DNA of 58,266 nt, from positions 1 through 58,266 of the forward strand of contig JAFRDB010000063.1 of the NCBI GenBank assembly GCA_017404065.1, in the 5' to 3' direction. The translations under genes and the position numbers were made by a program. The DNA comes from Clostridia bacterium. GTDB taxonomy: Bacteria > Bacillota > Clostridia > UBA1381. This document shows positions 38,801-44,969 of this stretch, piece by piece; position 1 is the first letter of the stretch, and every line of letters starts with the position of its first letter. The notes beneath the pieces are model-generated. The model was not told the origin of the DNA and made no database searches. It saw only the letters and a list, made by a program, of their open reading frames with translations.

Positions 38801-39069
38801 ATTCGCGCGCCACTGCTTCCGCTGCTCTGTCCGGATGATGAAGATTTCTTAGATGATGAAGAAGATTTTCTCGCATCTGCCGCGTCCGTACCGATCTTGA
38901 GCCAATCGGTAACACCGTTTTTGGTAGGAGTCTGCTGAGCTTTTGCCTTGCTGTCATTTGATTTAGAAGAGGACGACGAAGAGCCCGACTTAGAAGTCGA
39001 GCTGTTATTCGCCGGATTCTTGCTTTCTCCGGTAAACGGATTGACAAGTAAATCGATCTTATTCGCCAT
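29896..39069 (-). CDS. Giant polyvalent virion protein (3,057 residues)
   Basis: The largest gene, a quarter of the prophage. The N-terminus carries two copies of IDLLxxPFTGxSxNPA (near 5 and 90) in Ser/Lys-rich linkers. Gly-rich hydrophobic segments lie near 440-520 and 620. A zinc peptidase-like domain follows with HELFH near 733 and EEVAAD near 787. A polyvalent-protein domain of the LPD/nuclease-like kind begins near 943 (DILISSNGLRHGL). Long coiled coils span about 1,200-2,000, and another hydrophobic region starts near 2,090. The last 100 residues are Arg/Tyr/Ser-rich. It is probably injected with the DNA, like internal ejection proteins. ATG at 39069, GGAGGGAG upstream. Confidence 0.8.
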   Translation of the reverse strand: MANKIDLLVNPFTGESKNPANNSSTSKSGSSSSSSKSNDSKAKAQQTPTKNGVTDWLKIGTDAADARKSSSSSKKSSSSGQSSGSSGARIDLLTSPFTGTSLNPAAPNYGIVSRDGGSGYNKTGNKIIDAFAGARERARDIERGKTVFSDRFAPRVSPIAGFNSGTDIFGRKRDDNGVVISQLNKIKAAKNIDDINESNVVSSFIKNGKYLYPDLNNALKSPFDSARDTDTATYISEGYELTKSYLTAGGFDIKKKSDGTQQREVITYSLQQPGGGLFNVKNEEVLRGSVHYNRLLVNLMDENDQTAYFYILGRYGQEKADEFIKENNRDALDRKFVQQIRVEQGKKFAEEHPVLENLERIPMGMMSVGQFINNNILRPLVDPDSQPDTSIADYKMGFTAAEHEGNNRISNPFLRWTMNQLNDIKNIYLDMAWLGPLNLVSGSLSEAGAVGIGSASAIAGYAAKGIKALHTVGMTAQMANDIQAGQISSGTYGQNGKTFSALAQAGVQAIAFEKLLGGFNITDKVPAATGMKRFVIDVADQTLKGAYVNVLQDTLGKIADTVISGQFSEYQTYRNALIKNGMAEDEATVAAAKDVYVSSLVDSAVIGGLMGGISGIPGSVEDVISYRDAGRNYRANNIDVIGEGLTLNKNSLAYKNAVKLESRKKITDSMLGAQGFLNDIEHVNQNSFFRTVMDETGIYILSIGRNDKYDGLYQDGAVFLADDPRLARDVITKHELFHALKDRKPEAADEFISILKNKKGWGEAVEKVRKEYERRGKSYDENLLHEEVAADFSMNLFRNSKELHAAFQRIKNDPVMFDGIYQRIRRLKEKVSRNGGTVYKNDVTGIRVTMRDFETLESLYAEALFGNRNVSESRGSGSERYSLRSADDFSYSSLASRKALPITPLLDSVPFKNTKQIDRNAIINAGLADARSKNNPKNDADSVYVHNNDTGKDILISSNGLRHGLTRRSEPTALAVMNVGDIIENAILVNELIPRGDSTGGFVLMGLGADAEGNYYPTRIIFDEFNNLVTYEPLDVIYAVKAKKNRSGKPAGFTAKRVRPQKHGSFTISIADFLDIVKQNYPDTLSQDVLDTFGITRPSSDISGSVRYRLKFATDQATYGVSASKTINDFTIDFGMDSDWRSYVRDQAAEMVRNAYEAYNRGEDETGRNLLAEAGKMAADHAPRIINESRDIAAEFADHMYNAYDRARTQRILEGQDAQGLADKNEFNFSARSLLYGLRMSNNIPGTADTSSIETAMREGFRLMKNGANTEEVNSYLRPAADAILDLARNEDGSRRYSEGYSDAKDRAGMELAARLQEHFKNSQLANAETDSRVISDDMRRYYRDIETPFRAIGVKGMTEGEVKQLGRLVRDSIDKLADDKIELAELRNDINKTVSSIMYGKDRGALDYSLVTSAVTDNVLAGANEKISRSIAHNQNIINTETAEGRAESEAARNARAELDYSRDQAARLNGFANMISNPYRMSKLFENTLQNPFNAVNRAEMDARIDEFCYQAETNRDQYDKAIKELEDNGFERSITELKNKQAYDGSDTIKAMMLINYLGRIGLSDEAVDLSVILSHRLRKAGRAVQAAAAAKLMSPEGRIIKFEQDYGQAIYKTIESLFPDDRQAQRVKDGIDRAKAIDNERRMDADEKLTANFDEHRAAKEEAAGLKQELFRQSTDLADARNEAAEVNERTVELERDLDRYKYRTKARELREQAQIDDFYNHNLESGVSSDIRGRLQSVWVGNEKHRRRFFKEDDIQNYNPDSAKAFSKLSEAAKSASRERDFKLNRMRRSGLSDDEIKQAIDICGSFDDIDHELIGELILNSRLGSDARDIAVVIDEYNKRAAADDDGGVLPDDFEIDENRYYELQDELIRLDENRRKLVDEILDGEKRIDELSSELRTRNENMQRAIDGLIAYIQRGYDDVFGMNYQDIMKGGDDISDVFSAVDRYLDDQNIPHIKSSEMAMFKRYMYRIISCDTVDELIQGILKISDERGTAKQLSDRIKPLKGADGKVRYREGNLALRLRAFYEDVGIKREAEGLDSSSLDVLRDILVQQAFGAITDKMQSSTPRRWRTAHFGAQLLSVPTFIRNILAGVVTGPLEDIVTNMGAVGSRIDPIRFGNGDGPAAIPFKIPFKGFTDRVSAANSRSNQAFLETALGVDLIGRDRSALGKFSPSRRSFTALTKGGMYVGAPLERMMGYSLSVTDEWLKGYYKESEKQSYEGSGLSEEEIERIANEAADYRVFQNDTLPGTLLENIRRALNTVGFGEADERGIHEFGLGDFVTTYTLIPGAVFTRAIEYSPLGFVKALYNIGEMYHDADTRTRARIAEANLEDGRPHIGKIGRIERLGMNGADIDNVKYRNAVLSLMRPMLGTVGIIVAYKLAQLGIIVGKDTDDYDEEQYEKSKNLDTYKLNLSQLGRLIRNEDDAEKAKDGDTLIPIAWATPIHTLMGIGAEIFNKLGDLQDDSLLDMASTTMSSSADVSVDAMRDLAMWSSINGAIQNWKKTNGIGEFAVAEVSDFAFSFMPSLLRQAANASDDYQRDPYKADGMFSLFWNKVKSNIPGLRETLPTKVDTFGQSVNTSLGIKIKDFANFMLSPSRVSRYQKNALTEELDRLGRINPDIFPSDPYRLHEGEKDGQPWRFELNDHNFEEYKKMQNSMAYMAMYEFMTSEDYKLLSDRDKIKQLEQIQKDSRYAAEDMWVGRQTAASDRYILNIRDKLIDEYKHKASALVSKYQAEDYLNQKGVMVEDVIDVGYYAPLSELEKSQEINRANDGIKEFSEKLYNVTSGNWYSYDQKKRAEKREYYQRQLNYFNNLKDSIENGTHKGNYHVITGSFSSLNDDDRERVLNSIDRYPERIKLPDGLPKKDMSGNDTKVIDLTDPVINGTNFNRRISTGAVDLNFRTTDYDRSRGASGSSSRNDGAISVWEIIKNFNADKTVSIDKDDYSYSSSGSGKRQKRRYYKRRRWKRYSRRRKKYKYKGYRRGGSTYSRSYSNQKNNNRRLLPLIGSSRFGNRFGRGSSRFGNRFGASGSRFSSSFKETNENRLEPLRGGYQKG

Positions 39070-39460
39070 CGATATCTCCCTCCACAGCGGGTATAAATAC
39101 AAGACCATGACTCTTTACATCATGCTCATGCTTTAGATCAACCTGCTTCAACTTAGGATAGCCGGCGCGGTCAAGTGTATCAGCAATGACCGTAGCAGCC
39201 GCCCTGTCATCCTCAGACTGAGTAAGGATTTGCTTTGCCCTGTCAAGAGCATGACCGGCATTCCGCAGAAGCCGAGCCTTATATAAAGAGTCAAGCTGCG
39301 CTTTTCGCTCCTCAAGCTCTGCTTTAAATAAAGGGTCTTTGAGCCAGTTATATAACGTCTGACGAGACTTTTTGACTGATGAAGCAATCTGATCCTTAGT
39401 AAGCTCCCCGCCTAAAAGCAGCTCAATAACGTCACGATGCAGCTTTGTGAGCCGTTTCAT
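39059..39460 (-). CDS. Terminase small subunit
   Basis: 133 residues. An N-terminal helix-turn-helix (LLLGGELTKDQIASSVKKSR, then QTLYNWLKDPLFKAELEER) is followed by helices, as in phBC6A51-like small terminase subunits that recognise the packaging site. AAGGGG precedes the ATG. The end overlaps the giant gene by eleven bases. It heads the late operon behind the repeat-flanked promoter, far from the large subunit. Confidence 0.75.
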   Translation of the reverse strand: MKRLTKLHRDVIELLLGGELTKDQIASSVKKSRQTLYNWLKDPLFKAELEERKAQLDSLYKARLLRNAGHALDRAKQILTQSEDDRAAATVIADTLDRAGYPKLKQVDLKHEHDVKSHGLVFIPAVEGDIDGE

Positions 39461-39642
39461 AAATGCAACAACCCCTTTTATATATAGTCTGATCGTAAAC
39501 TTTTGTAAAACTTTTAAAAAATATCCCTCTTATGACAGCGCACGCGCACGCGCGCGATAATCCAAAAGCCGCCGCATCGAAGCGGCGGCCGGCAGAGGGA
39601 AAACAAAGAAAAAGCAGAAAGGACTGATCCAGTGACATATAT

Positions 39643-39701
39643 ATTATACAACAAAACAGACCAAAAATCAAGGTGACAAAGGGTGACAAAGGGTGACAAT
39701 T
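39643..39701 (-). promoter_or_regulatory. Candidate late promoter with three upstream 10-bp iterons
   Basis: On the minus strand TTGATT (39671-39666), 17 bases, TATAAT (39648-39643). Directly upstream of the -35 lie three tandem copies of GGTGACAAAG as seen on the plus strand (39672-39681, 39682-39691, 39692-39701, the last ending TT). The 10-base pitch puts all three on one DNA face, as expected for an activator. The 180-base leader before the small terminase holds a GCCGCCGC/GCGGCGGC hairpin (39568-39589). Confidence 0.7.
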
Positions 39702-40040
39702 TTATAAAAAATACAAGCCGCACTCCATTTAGGAGTGCTGATATGCCGAACTTCCGCGCCCGGGAAGCATGAGGCGTTCCGCAAACAATACAAGGCGCGG
39801 CTATAGCGCCGCGCGCTTTGCGCGCTTCGCTTCTTCCGTCCTTGCTCCGCTTCGGACGGGATAACACAAAAGGAAAAAAGTACCGCGAACCGCGCACACA
39901 AATAAGCGGCGATCACCGCAGGGCTCCGCCGTCCTATCCCCGACCTATCCACGGGCAAGCTTATCGTGGATAGCTCAGGGATAGCACACTCCGCCTCTGC
40001 TGATCCGGGGTGACGGATCGAAGGGATAGATTTATATATA
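39702..40040. other. Gene-free stretch with nested inverted repeats (possible origin)
   Basis: No gene is convincing. CTATCCACG/CGTGGATAG (39945-39953, 39965-39973) lies inside CTATCCC/GGGATAG (39934-39940, 39978-39984), forming one symmetrical structure. GC-rich hairpins lie near 39,800. Its place next to the Rep gene makes it a candidate replication origin or packaging site. Confidence 0.45.
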
Positions 40041-40310
40041 TCAGCAATAAAGCTCAGTATAAACTTCCGCCGCCGCGCGACGAGCGCGCGCCAAAAGCCG
40101 CAGCGCGGTGCGGCGAGAATAAGCCAAAGCACCCGCGATATCGCGGATAGAGTATAAGTTAATATACCGCATCACAAGAAACGACCGAAACCGCGCTGAA
40201 CGCACACCAAAAATGACACGATCGATCTCCTCAACCTTGTCGGAATCTCCGGAAGCTGCGTAGTAGCGTCTGCTCTCCAGATAAGATTTAATGTCAAAAT
40301 CATGATCCAA
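40041..40310 (-). CDS. Sigma region-4-like late activator candidate
   Basis: 89 residues. FLVMRYINLYSIRDIAGALA and then YSRRTALRLLARARRA form a sigma-4-type helix-turn-helix, as in ArpU/DUF1492-type phage late regulators that precede terS. The start is TTG at 40310, picked because GGAGG lies nine bases upstream and no ATG exists in frame. The rep stop abuts it. It is well placed to act on the iterons at 39,672. Confidence 0.7.
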   Translation of the reverse strand: MDHDFDIKSYLESRRYYAASGDSDKVEEIDRVIFGVRSARFRSFLVMRYINLYSIRDIAGALAYSRRTALRLLARARRAAAEVYTELYC

Positions 40311-41033
40311 TCAAATCAACCTCCTCATAAAGTATTTTTGAGCCTCAAAGCCAAAAACATCAAAATAATTCTGAGTATCAAAAATCTCATATCCGCGCTT
40401 CGGCACAGGCTCCCGCCGCCAATGTCCTGAGCGCATGATCGTGACCTTAACAATCGGCTTATCAAGATTACGCGAAGCGCTGTACTTAGCAGCAATGCAC
40501 TTGTGCGAACCATCAGATTTCAGAAAATAATATATAAGCTTAAAATCAGCAAGCGAATAGATCTCCTCATCATCGATATGAGAAGAAAAATCAAACCAAA
40601 GTCCGGCTATAAAATCATGCGGAACATCACGGCTCATAATAAGATGATGATGAAAGTTACCGTTACCGGGATCCTCAGTCTTAGCAATATATTTACAAGC
40701 CTTATACTTACGCTTGATTTTGCGAAGCATAGTAGTAAGATTTTTATGAGCACAATCAAGACTGTCAGGCTTGCGCCCGGGTTTATATGTAAGAGTGATC
40801 CACCTGTCACCTCTGACAAGCTCCTTGCCGGTGTCATGACGAGCAACAAAATTATTGAGGATCAGATAAGCGCGCTTCTCCGCCGCAAGATTTTCATTTA
40901 TCTGCTTCTGCCGCTCGCAAGTCTTGCCGCGATTGATGCCGCGCAGCACCTTCCGACCGGCGCGAGCCGCAAAGCCGTTCTTGATAATATACATATCAAG
41001 AAGCGGTATATATATAGTCTTACGCCGATACAT
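40311..41033 (-). CDS. HUH-type rolling-circle replication initiator
   Basis: 240 residues. Motif I is DRWITLTYKPGRK (about 75-87), motif II GNFHHHLIMS (the HUH triad, about 124-132) and motif III KLIYYFLKSDG with candidate nicking tyrosines. YSASRNLDKPIVK (about 181-193) matches the wxxSRNLxKP signature of the ORF2/G2P Rep family of small phages and plasmids. It would nick one strand at the origin and start replication there. AGGAGG ribosome site. A sole Rep in a tailed phage without polymerase or helicase is unusual. Confidence 0.85.
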   Translation of the reverse strand: MYRRKTIYIPLLDMYIIKNGFAARAGRKVLRGINRGKTCERQKQINENLAAEKRAYLILNNFVARHDTGKELVRGDRWITLTYKPGRKPDSLDCAHKNLTTMLRKIKRKYKACKYIAKTEDPGNGNFHHHLIMSRDVPHDFIAGLWFDFSSHIDDEEIYSLADFKLIYYFLKSDGSHKCIAAKYSASRNLDKPIVKVTIMRSGHWRREPVPKRGYEIFDTQNYFDVFGFEAQKYFMRRLI

Positions 41034-41159
41034 AACAAGCCTCCTATAGATTACATAATATGTAAATGTTGTGCATAAAATTAATTGTTATATCAAGTCT
41101 TAAGGGAGCGCGTCAGCACTCCCAATTTATTACCATAGTTTGACAGCAAAACACAATTA

Positions 41160-42191
41160 CTAATTGGCAAGCTCCTGCGCGAGCGCAGCGAGCGCGCCGC
41201 GCAGCTTCTCAGCCGTCGGCTTGTCCTTTATATTTTCAAGAGCAGTCTTAGCCTCAAAAATATAATCCTGGATATGCTTAAACAGCGTCCGGAACTCCGA
41301 TACTGCAGGATCCGATATTTTTATTTTACGCTCAAGCTCCGTAACTCTGCCGGCAGCGAGCTCCGCCGCGCGCTTCGCCTCATCCTCAGCCTTCTCCGCC
41401 GCTTCAAGCTTTTTCTTTATATCCGCTATAGTCTCAGCAAGCTCGGCAGCATGAGCCTCAGCATTCTCCTTAGCGATCTTATCGCGCAGCTCCTGCAGCA
41501 TATCCTCCGGGATCTCCGGGTTAGACTTAAGCTCCTTAAGCTTATCCTTAGCCTTTTTAACAGCTGCCTTTGAAGCAGAAAGCTGATCCTTAACATTATT
41601 AAGATCATCGGCAAGAGCCTTGCGCTCCTTTGCAAGCTGCGAAAGCTCCACCTGTGCATTCTCAGCATTAGCCCGCTCCTCCTCAAGCTCCGCCTTGATC
41701 TGATCGATACCGTTCTTCAAGCCCTCGACACAATGCAGCGCTTCATCGCGCTCCTTAATAAGCTTGTCTATCTCACGTACTGATTTATTTTCAATATCAT
41801 TATCTTTAACAAAAGATTCGCGCTCCTCATCCGGCACAACAAGTAGCTTCAGAGCCTGCGAATAGCTCAAATTCCGAAACGTTTCGGAATTTAAATCGGC
41901 TCCAAAAAGCGTGTATTGCTTGCTTCCGTAAGCCTCAAAAAGCTTCATGTGATTGTTAGCGGTGTCATGAGAAAAGTCTACTTCTTCCCGGAGCCACCTC
42001 CCCCACTCACCATGAGGCAATATCTCCTTAGCCTCGACCAAACGCCGCCCGACCTCAACCGCATAGATCAGCATCATCCGCCGCGCCTGCGCGCATATAT
42101 CCTTTATCTCCGCCGTTACAACCTCTATATCACGCTGCGGTTTTACCACCGCGCTTTCTGTTGTGTTCAGATTTGCTATGTCTGTTACCAT
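41160..42191 (-). CDS. DUF3102-type coiled-coil phage protein
   Basis: 343 residues. Residues 20-140 are the DUF3102 region (MLIYAVEVGRRLVEAKEILP, then WGRWLREEVDFSHDTANNHM, an HTH-like part). A long coiled coil follows (residues 150-300, Ala/Glu/Lys-rich). Such proteins occur in phage and plasmid replication modules, sometimes as ParB-like or origin-associated factors. Its start overlaps the PcfJ-like gene end by 62 bases in another frame. Ribosome site AAGGAAG. Confidence 0.75.
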   Translation of the reverse strand: MVTDIANLNTTESAVVKPQRDIEVVTAEIKDICAQARRMMLIYAVEVGRRLVEAKEILPHGEWGRWLREEVDFSHDTANNHMKLFEAYGSKQYTLFGADLNSETFRNLSYSQALKLLVVPDEERESFVKDNDIENKSVREIDKLIKERDEALHCVEGLKNGIDQIKAELEEERANAENAQVELSQLAKERKALADDLNNVKDQLSASKAAVKKAKDKLKELKSNPEIPEDMLQELRDKIAKENAEAHAAELAETIADIKKKLEAAEKAEDEAKRAAELAAGRVTELERKIKISDPAVSEFRTLFKHIQDYIFEAKTALENIKDKPTAEKLRGALAALAQELAN

Positions 42192-43842
42192 TTTTATTTT
42201 CTTCCTTTCTCAAATTTCTTATATGTTCAATCCATTTTTCCTCAAATAACTTTACCTCGTCCGTCCTGGCGCAGTTTCGACAACCGCGGTTCTGCCTTAC
42301 TTTTAAATTCTTTTCGTCCAGCTCCAGTGTAAAATATGATATGTCCGGTTCCGTTACGTGACGAATAAAAAATATAGCAGTATCACCTTTTGAATGTCTC
42401 TTTGCATATCCGCCTACACAATGATGCAGCTTCTTGCCCTCCGCGATCAGCTCCGCCTCGGAAGCCGCCGGACGGATAAACAAGCCGTTATCGACATAAT
42501 CATACTTACTAAGCTCATGGAACCGCTGAACAAACGCCGCCTTAAGCTCCTCGCTTTCCTTGTAATTCATGCGTTCCACAGCCATGTCATGCGCCCTAAT
42601 AAGATTTTGAGGATAGACAACATCATTATCATTCATATCCTCGCCAAGCTGCGGGAGCATTTCCCAGTAGTCCGACAGATCCGAAAGTGTTACTTTCCTC
42701 TGTCCAGGATATTTCTTTTTCTGACGGTCAAGGTACCTTATTACCTTCATGATGTTTTCTGATGGGAAGTTCTCGATAAAAACCTCGACCGCGCTATATC
42801 CGTATTTATTACATTTTGCCACATCCTCCGGACGAACGCCGGCACACCTCACGGACAGATAAAATTTAATGTCCGTATCAGTCCATTTCTTCTTTTTTGC
42901 CGTTTTGAATTCGTCCTTAGTCAGTCCGAGCATACGATGCGGCTTCTGTTCCTTCCAGTTGATATCTTTTATATGAGTTATAGAATAAACATAGCTGCTA
43001 TAGTAGTTAGCGGCTAATTTCAACAGCTTGTCACTCACAAACTTACTCATACCCTGTACTATCAAATTTTCAACATTCTTATGCTTTAAAAACAAATTAC
43101 AATAGCTAACCGGGCATATAACAGAATCAGATTTTATATACATATCAAGCTTGCTGTTCTCAAGCGAAGTGCCGATCAGAATATCAGGATCAAAAGGATG
43201 TAACAACTGAGAACCGATTTTTCCGAAAGTATCCTCAAAACGCTTTTTCTGTTCCCAAGCTCCCATACATATTTTTGAACCATAACACCCCGGCATATAT
43301 GCAGTAAGCCTTACTATCTTTCGATCCTCACAAACATAAGCCTCATACGGATATTTTTCAAACCGTATCTTTCCGTCCTTGTGCATCACCCGGACTATCC
43401 GCCACGCTATCAGTGCAATATAATATTTTGATATATAATCACATATCCGCTCAACGGTTATAGGATAAATCTCATCAACAGCTTTTGTATTGCGAATGTT
43501 CCCTACATGCACCGCCTGAGCTTCTGTGTCACAAAACGGACATATTGTTACTTGCCCGTCTATTACGCTTTCGCCATATTGGGAATTATAAAATCCAAAC
43601 GGTGCTGGAGCATAAGCGCTATGACAGCCGCTCGCGTCCACTCTCCGCTCATACCATTCATTTTCGCAGGCAGAGCAAACACAATGCACCATACGTTCTT
43701 TTTTACCGGTCAGCGGATTTCTCACCCACGCCGATTTATATACGATATAATTATTTTTAAAGCATCCATTATGATAAAGAAAATTAATAATATCCTTCGG
43801 CGGCTCCGTAGGCAGCAGCTTCTCATAATTTACTTGTTCCAT
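42130..43842 (-). CDS. PcfJ-like protein
   Basis: 570 residues. The C-terminal part (EGKKLHHCVGGYAKRHSKGD, then IFFIRHVTEPDISYFTLELD) is the PcfJ-like domain first named from conjugative plasmid pCF10. N-terminal cysteine pairs (CVCSACENEW, CPFCDTEAQ) look like zinc ribbons. Function is not known; PcfJ-like proteins are common in phage and plasmid early regions. AAGGAGG lies eight bases before the ATG at 43842; the frame opens further upstream without a ribosome site. Confidence 0.82.
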   Translation of the reverse strand: MEQVNYEKLLPTEPPKDIINFLYHNGCFKNNYIVYKSAWVRNPLTGKKERMVHCVCSACENEWYERRVDASGCHSAYAPAPFGFYNSQYGESVIDGQVTICPFCDTEAQAVHVGNIRNTKAVDEIYPITVERICDYISKYYIALIAWRIVRVMHKDGKIRFEKYPYEAYVCEDRKIVRLTAYMPGCYGSKICMGAWEQKKRFEDTFGKIGSQLLHPFDPDILIGTSLENSKLDMYIKSDSVICPVSYCNLFLKHKNVENLIVQGMSKFVSDKLLKLAANYYSSYVYSITHIKDINWKEQKPHRMLGLTKDEFKTAKKKKWTDTDIKFYLSVRCAGVRPEDVAKCNKYGYSAVEVFIENFPSENIMKVIRYLDRQKKKYPGQRKVTLSDLSDYWEMLPQLGEDMNDNDVVYPQNLIRAHDMAVERMNYKESEELKAAFVQRFHELSKYDYVDNGLFIRPAASEAELIAEGKKLHHCVGGYAKRHSKGDTAIFFIRHVTEPDISYFTLELDEKNLKVRQNRGCRNCARTDEVKLFEEKWIEHIRNLRKEENKNGNRHSKSEHNRKRGGKTAA

Positions 43843-43855
43843 TTCCGCCGCCTCC

Positions 43856-44230
43856 TTATATAAAATCATCTATATTGATCCTGCCCGGTGCCGGCATTTG
43901 TGCCGCTCCGATTGGAGCTTCACCTACACCATTGCCATACATAAGCTCGGCAGTCTTTTCCGGATCGATATTCAAGCCATAAAAATCAGAAATGACCTTA
44001 ATTGGTTCGTGCAAGGATAGCGAACCACCATTCTTGTGGAAAAGCTCGCCTATCTTTTTCTCGCATTTGGATATACTCATATCCGGATTCTCAAGGTCCT
44101 GGAGCACCAGCTCCGCCTTATCAGGATTATGCTTTAATATAGCCATAAGCTCCGACGCGCAGTATTTCACATTATAAAACTTTGACGCCTCCTGCTGCTC
44201 TCTAATAGCTTTAATTGCTTTCTCTAACAT
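43856..44230 (-). CDS. Early phage protein next to the PcfJ-like gene
   Basis: 124 residues, GGAGG ribosome site. AIKAIREQQEASKFYNVKYC and ELFHKNGGSLSLHEPIKVIS show a mostly helical protein with a Pro/Gly tail ending RINIDDFI. A PcfK-like or single-strand-DNA-related role is possible by neighbourhood only; I do not recognise the sequence. Confidence 0.6.
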   Translation of the reverse strand: MLEKAIKAIREQQEASKFYNVKYCASELMAILKHNPDKAELVLQDLENPDMSISKCEKKIGELFHKNGGSLSLHEPIKVISDFYGLNIDPEKTAELMYGNGVGEAPIGAAQMPAPGRINIDDFI

Positions 44231-44307
44231 AATTTAATTACCTCCATTTCTATTCAACTAATTGGTATTGAACTGTGTAGCAATATTCGCAACTTATATA
44301 TTAGCTC

Positions 44308-44404
44308 TTGACAAATTGAGGTATAATTGATATACTATGTATGATAAGTTTTTTTGGTATATCAATTATACCTCACGCGCTCTTTGCAGGGCGCGTTTTA
44401 TTTT
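44308..44404 (+). ncRNA. Candidate small RNA or regulatory hairpin against the early operon
   Basis: A plus-strand promoter TTGACA (44308-44313), 17 bases, TATACT (44331-44336) would start RNA near 44,343. A GC hairpin (CGCGC ... GCGCG, about 44,376-44,395) with TTTTATTTT follows, giving a 60-base transcript. The promoter lies inside a perfect 19-bp inverted repeat (44317-44335 with 44357-44375), so a protein or a replication factor may also bind here. Confidence 0.45.
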
Positions 44405-44715
44405 GCCAAAATCTCCTGTGCCTCGCACCCGGAGAAAAGCCCGGTAGCCTTTCTAACAGGTTGCCCAAAAGCGGGAGCAATGTCGCTTTTGGGCAAAGGG
44501 AGTTCACAAGCAAGCTCCCGTCTGATCCTCTCCCCTATCTTCCGCTGCTCATGCTCCTCCTCGCGCTTACGCCGCGCACGCAGCTCCGCCGCCTCGCGGT
44601 GCCGCCTCCGGCGATCGAGCCAAAGCAGGAACACAGCTGCGCCGAGCATAAAGAGAGCAGGCGCAGAAGCATAAACATACGAGCAAAGCCGCGTAAAAGA
44701 ATAATCAAAACTCAT
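44398..44715 (-). CDS. Small membrane-anchored phage protein
   Basis: 105 residues with one N-terminal membrane segment (YASAPALFMLGAAVFLLWLD). A strongly basic, Arg/Glu-rich helix follows (RRRRHREAAELRARRKREEE). Starts within the previous gene by ATGA overlap. Function unknown. Confidence 0.65.
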   Translation of the reverse strand: MSFDYSFTRLCSYVYASAPALFMLGAAVFLLWLDRRRRHREAAELRARRKREEEHEQRKIGERIRRELACELPLPKSDIAPAFGQPVRKATGLFSGCEAQEILAK

Positions 44716-44969
44716 GTCTTCACCTCCTCCAAATACATAGCGTTAATATACCTGATGCGGGACTTAGAAGTTTCACGCGCGATAGTGCCGGTATAGAACA
44801 CTGTAATCTTACCATCGCGGATAAGTATATTCTCATTAAAGCCAACGAGAAAGAAAACACCGTCAACATCAGAAAAGAAAGAATGTCCCTGTTCGTTGAC
44901 AGTAACACACGTATAAGCGCGATCCTTCTTGAACCTCTCCATAGCACGCCGGAACTGATCACGCGTCAT
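44712..44969 (-). CDS. Small early phage protein
   Basis: 85 residues starting MTRDQFRRAMERFKKDRAYT. I chose the ATG at 44969, which overlaps the stop of the upstream gene (ATGA) and has GGGAGGAGG at suitable spacing. The rest is beta-rich (GVFFLVGFNENILIRDGKIT). Not recognised. Confidence 0.6.
   Translation of the reverse strand: MTRDQFRRAMERFKKDRAYTCVTVNEQGHSFFSDVDGVFFLVGFNENILIRDGKITVFYTGTIARETSKSRIRYINAMYLEEVKT

Noticed and set aside
39541..39600. GCACGCGCACGCGCGCG tract as Z-DNA or origin signal
   Set aside because: Only a short alternating run next to an ordinary GC hairpin; nothing beyond composition supports a role.
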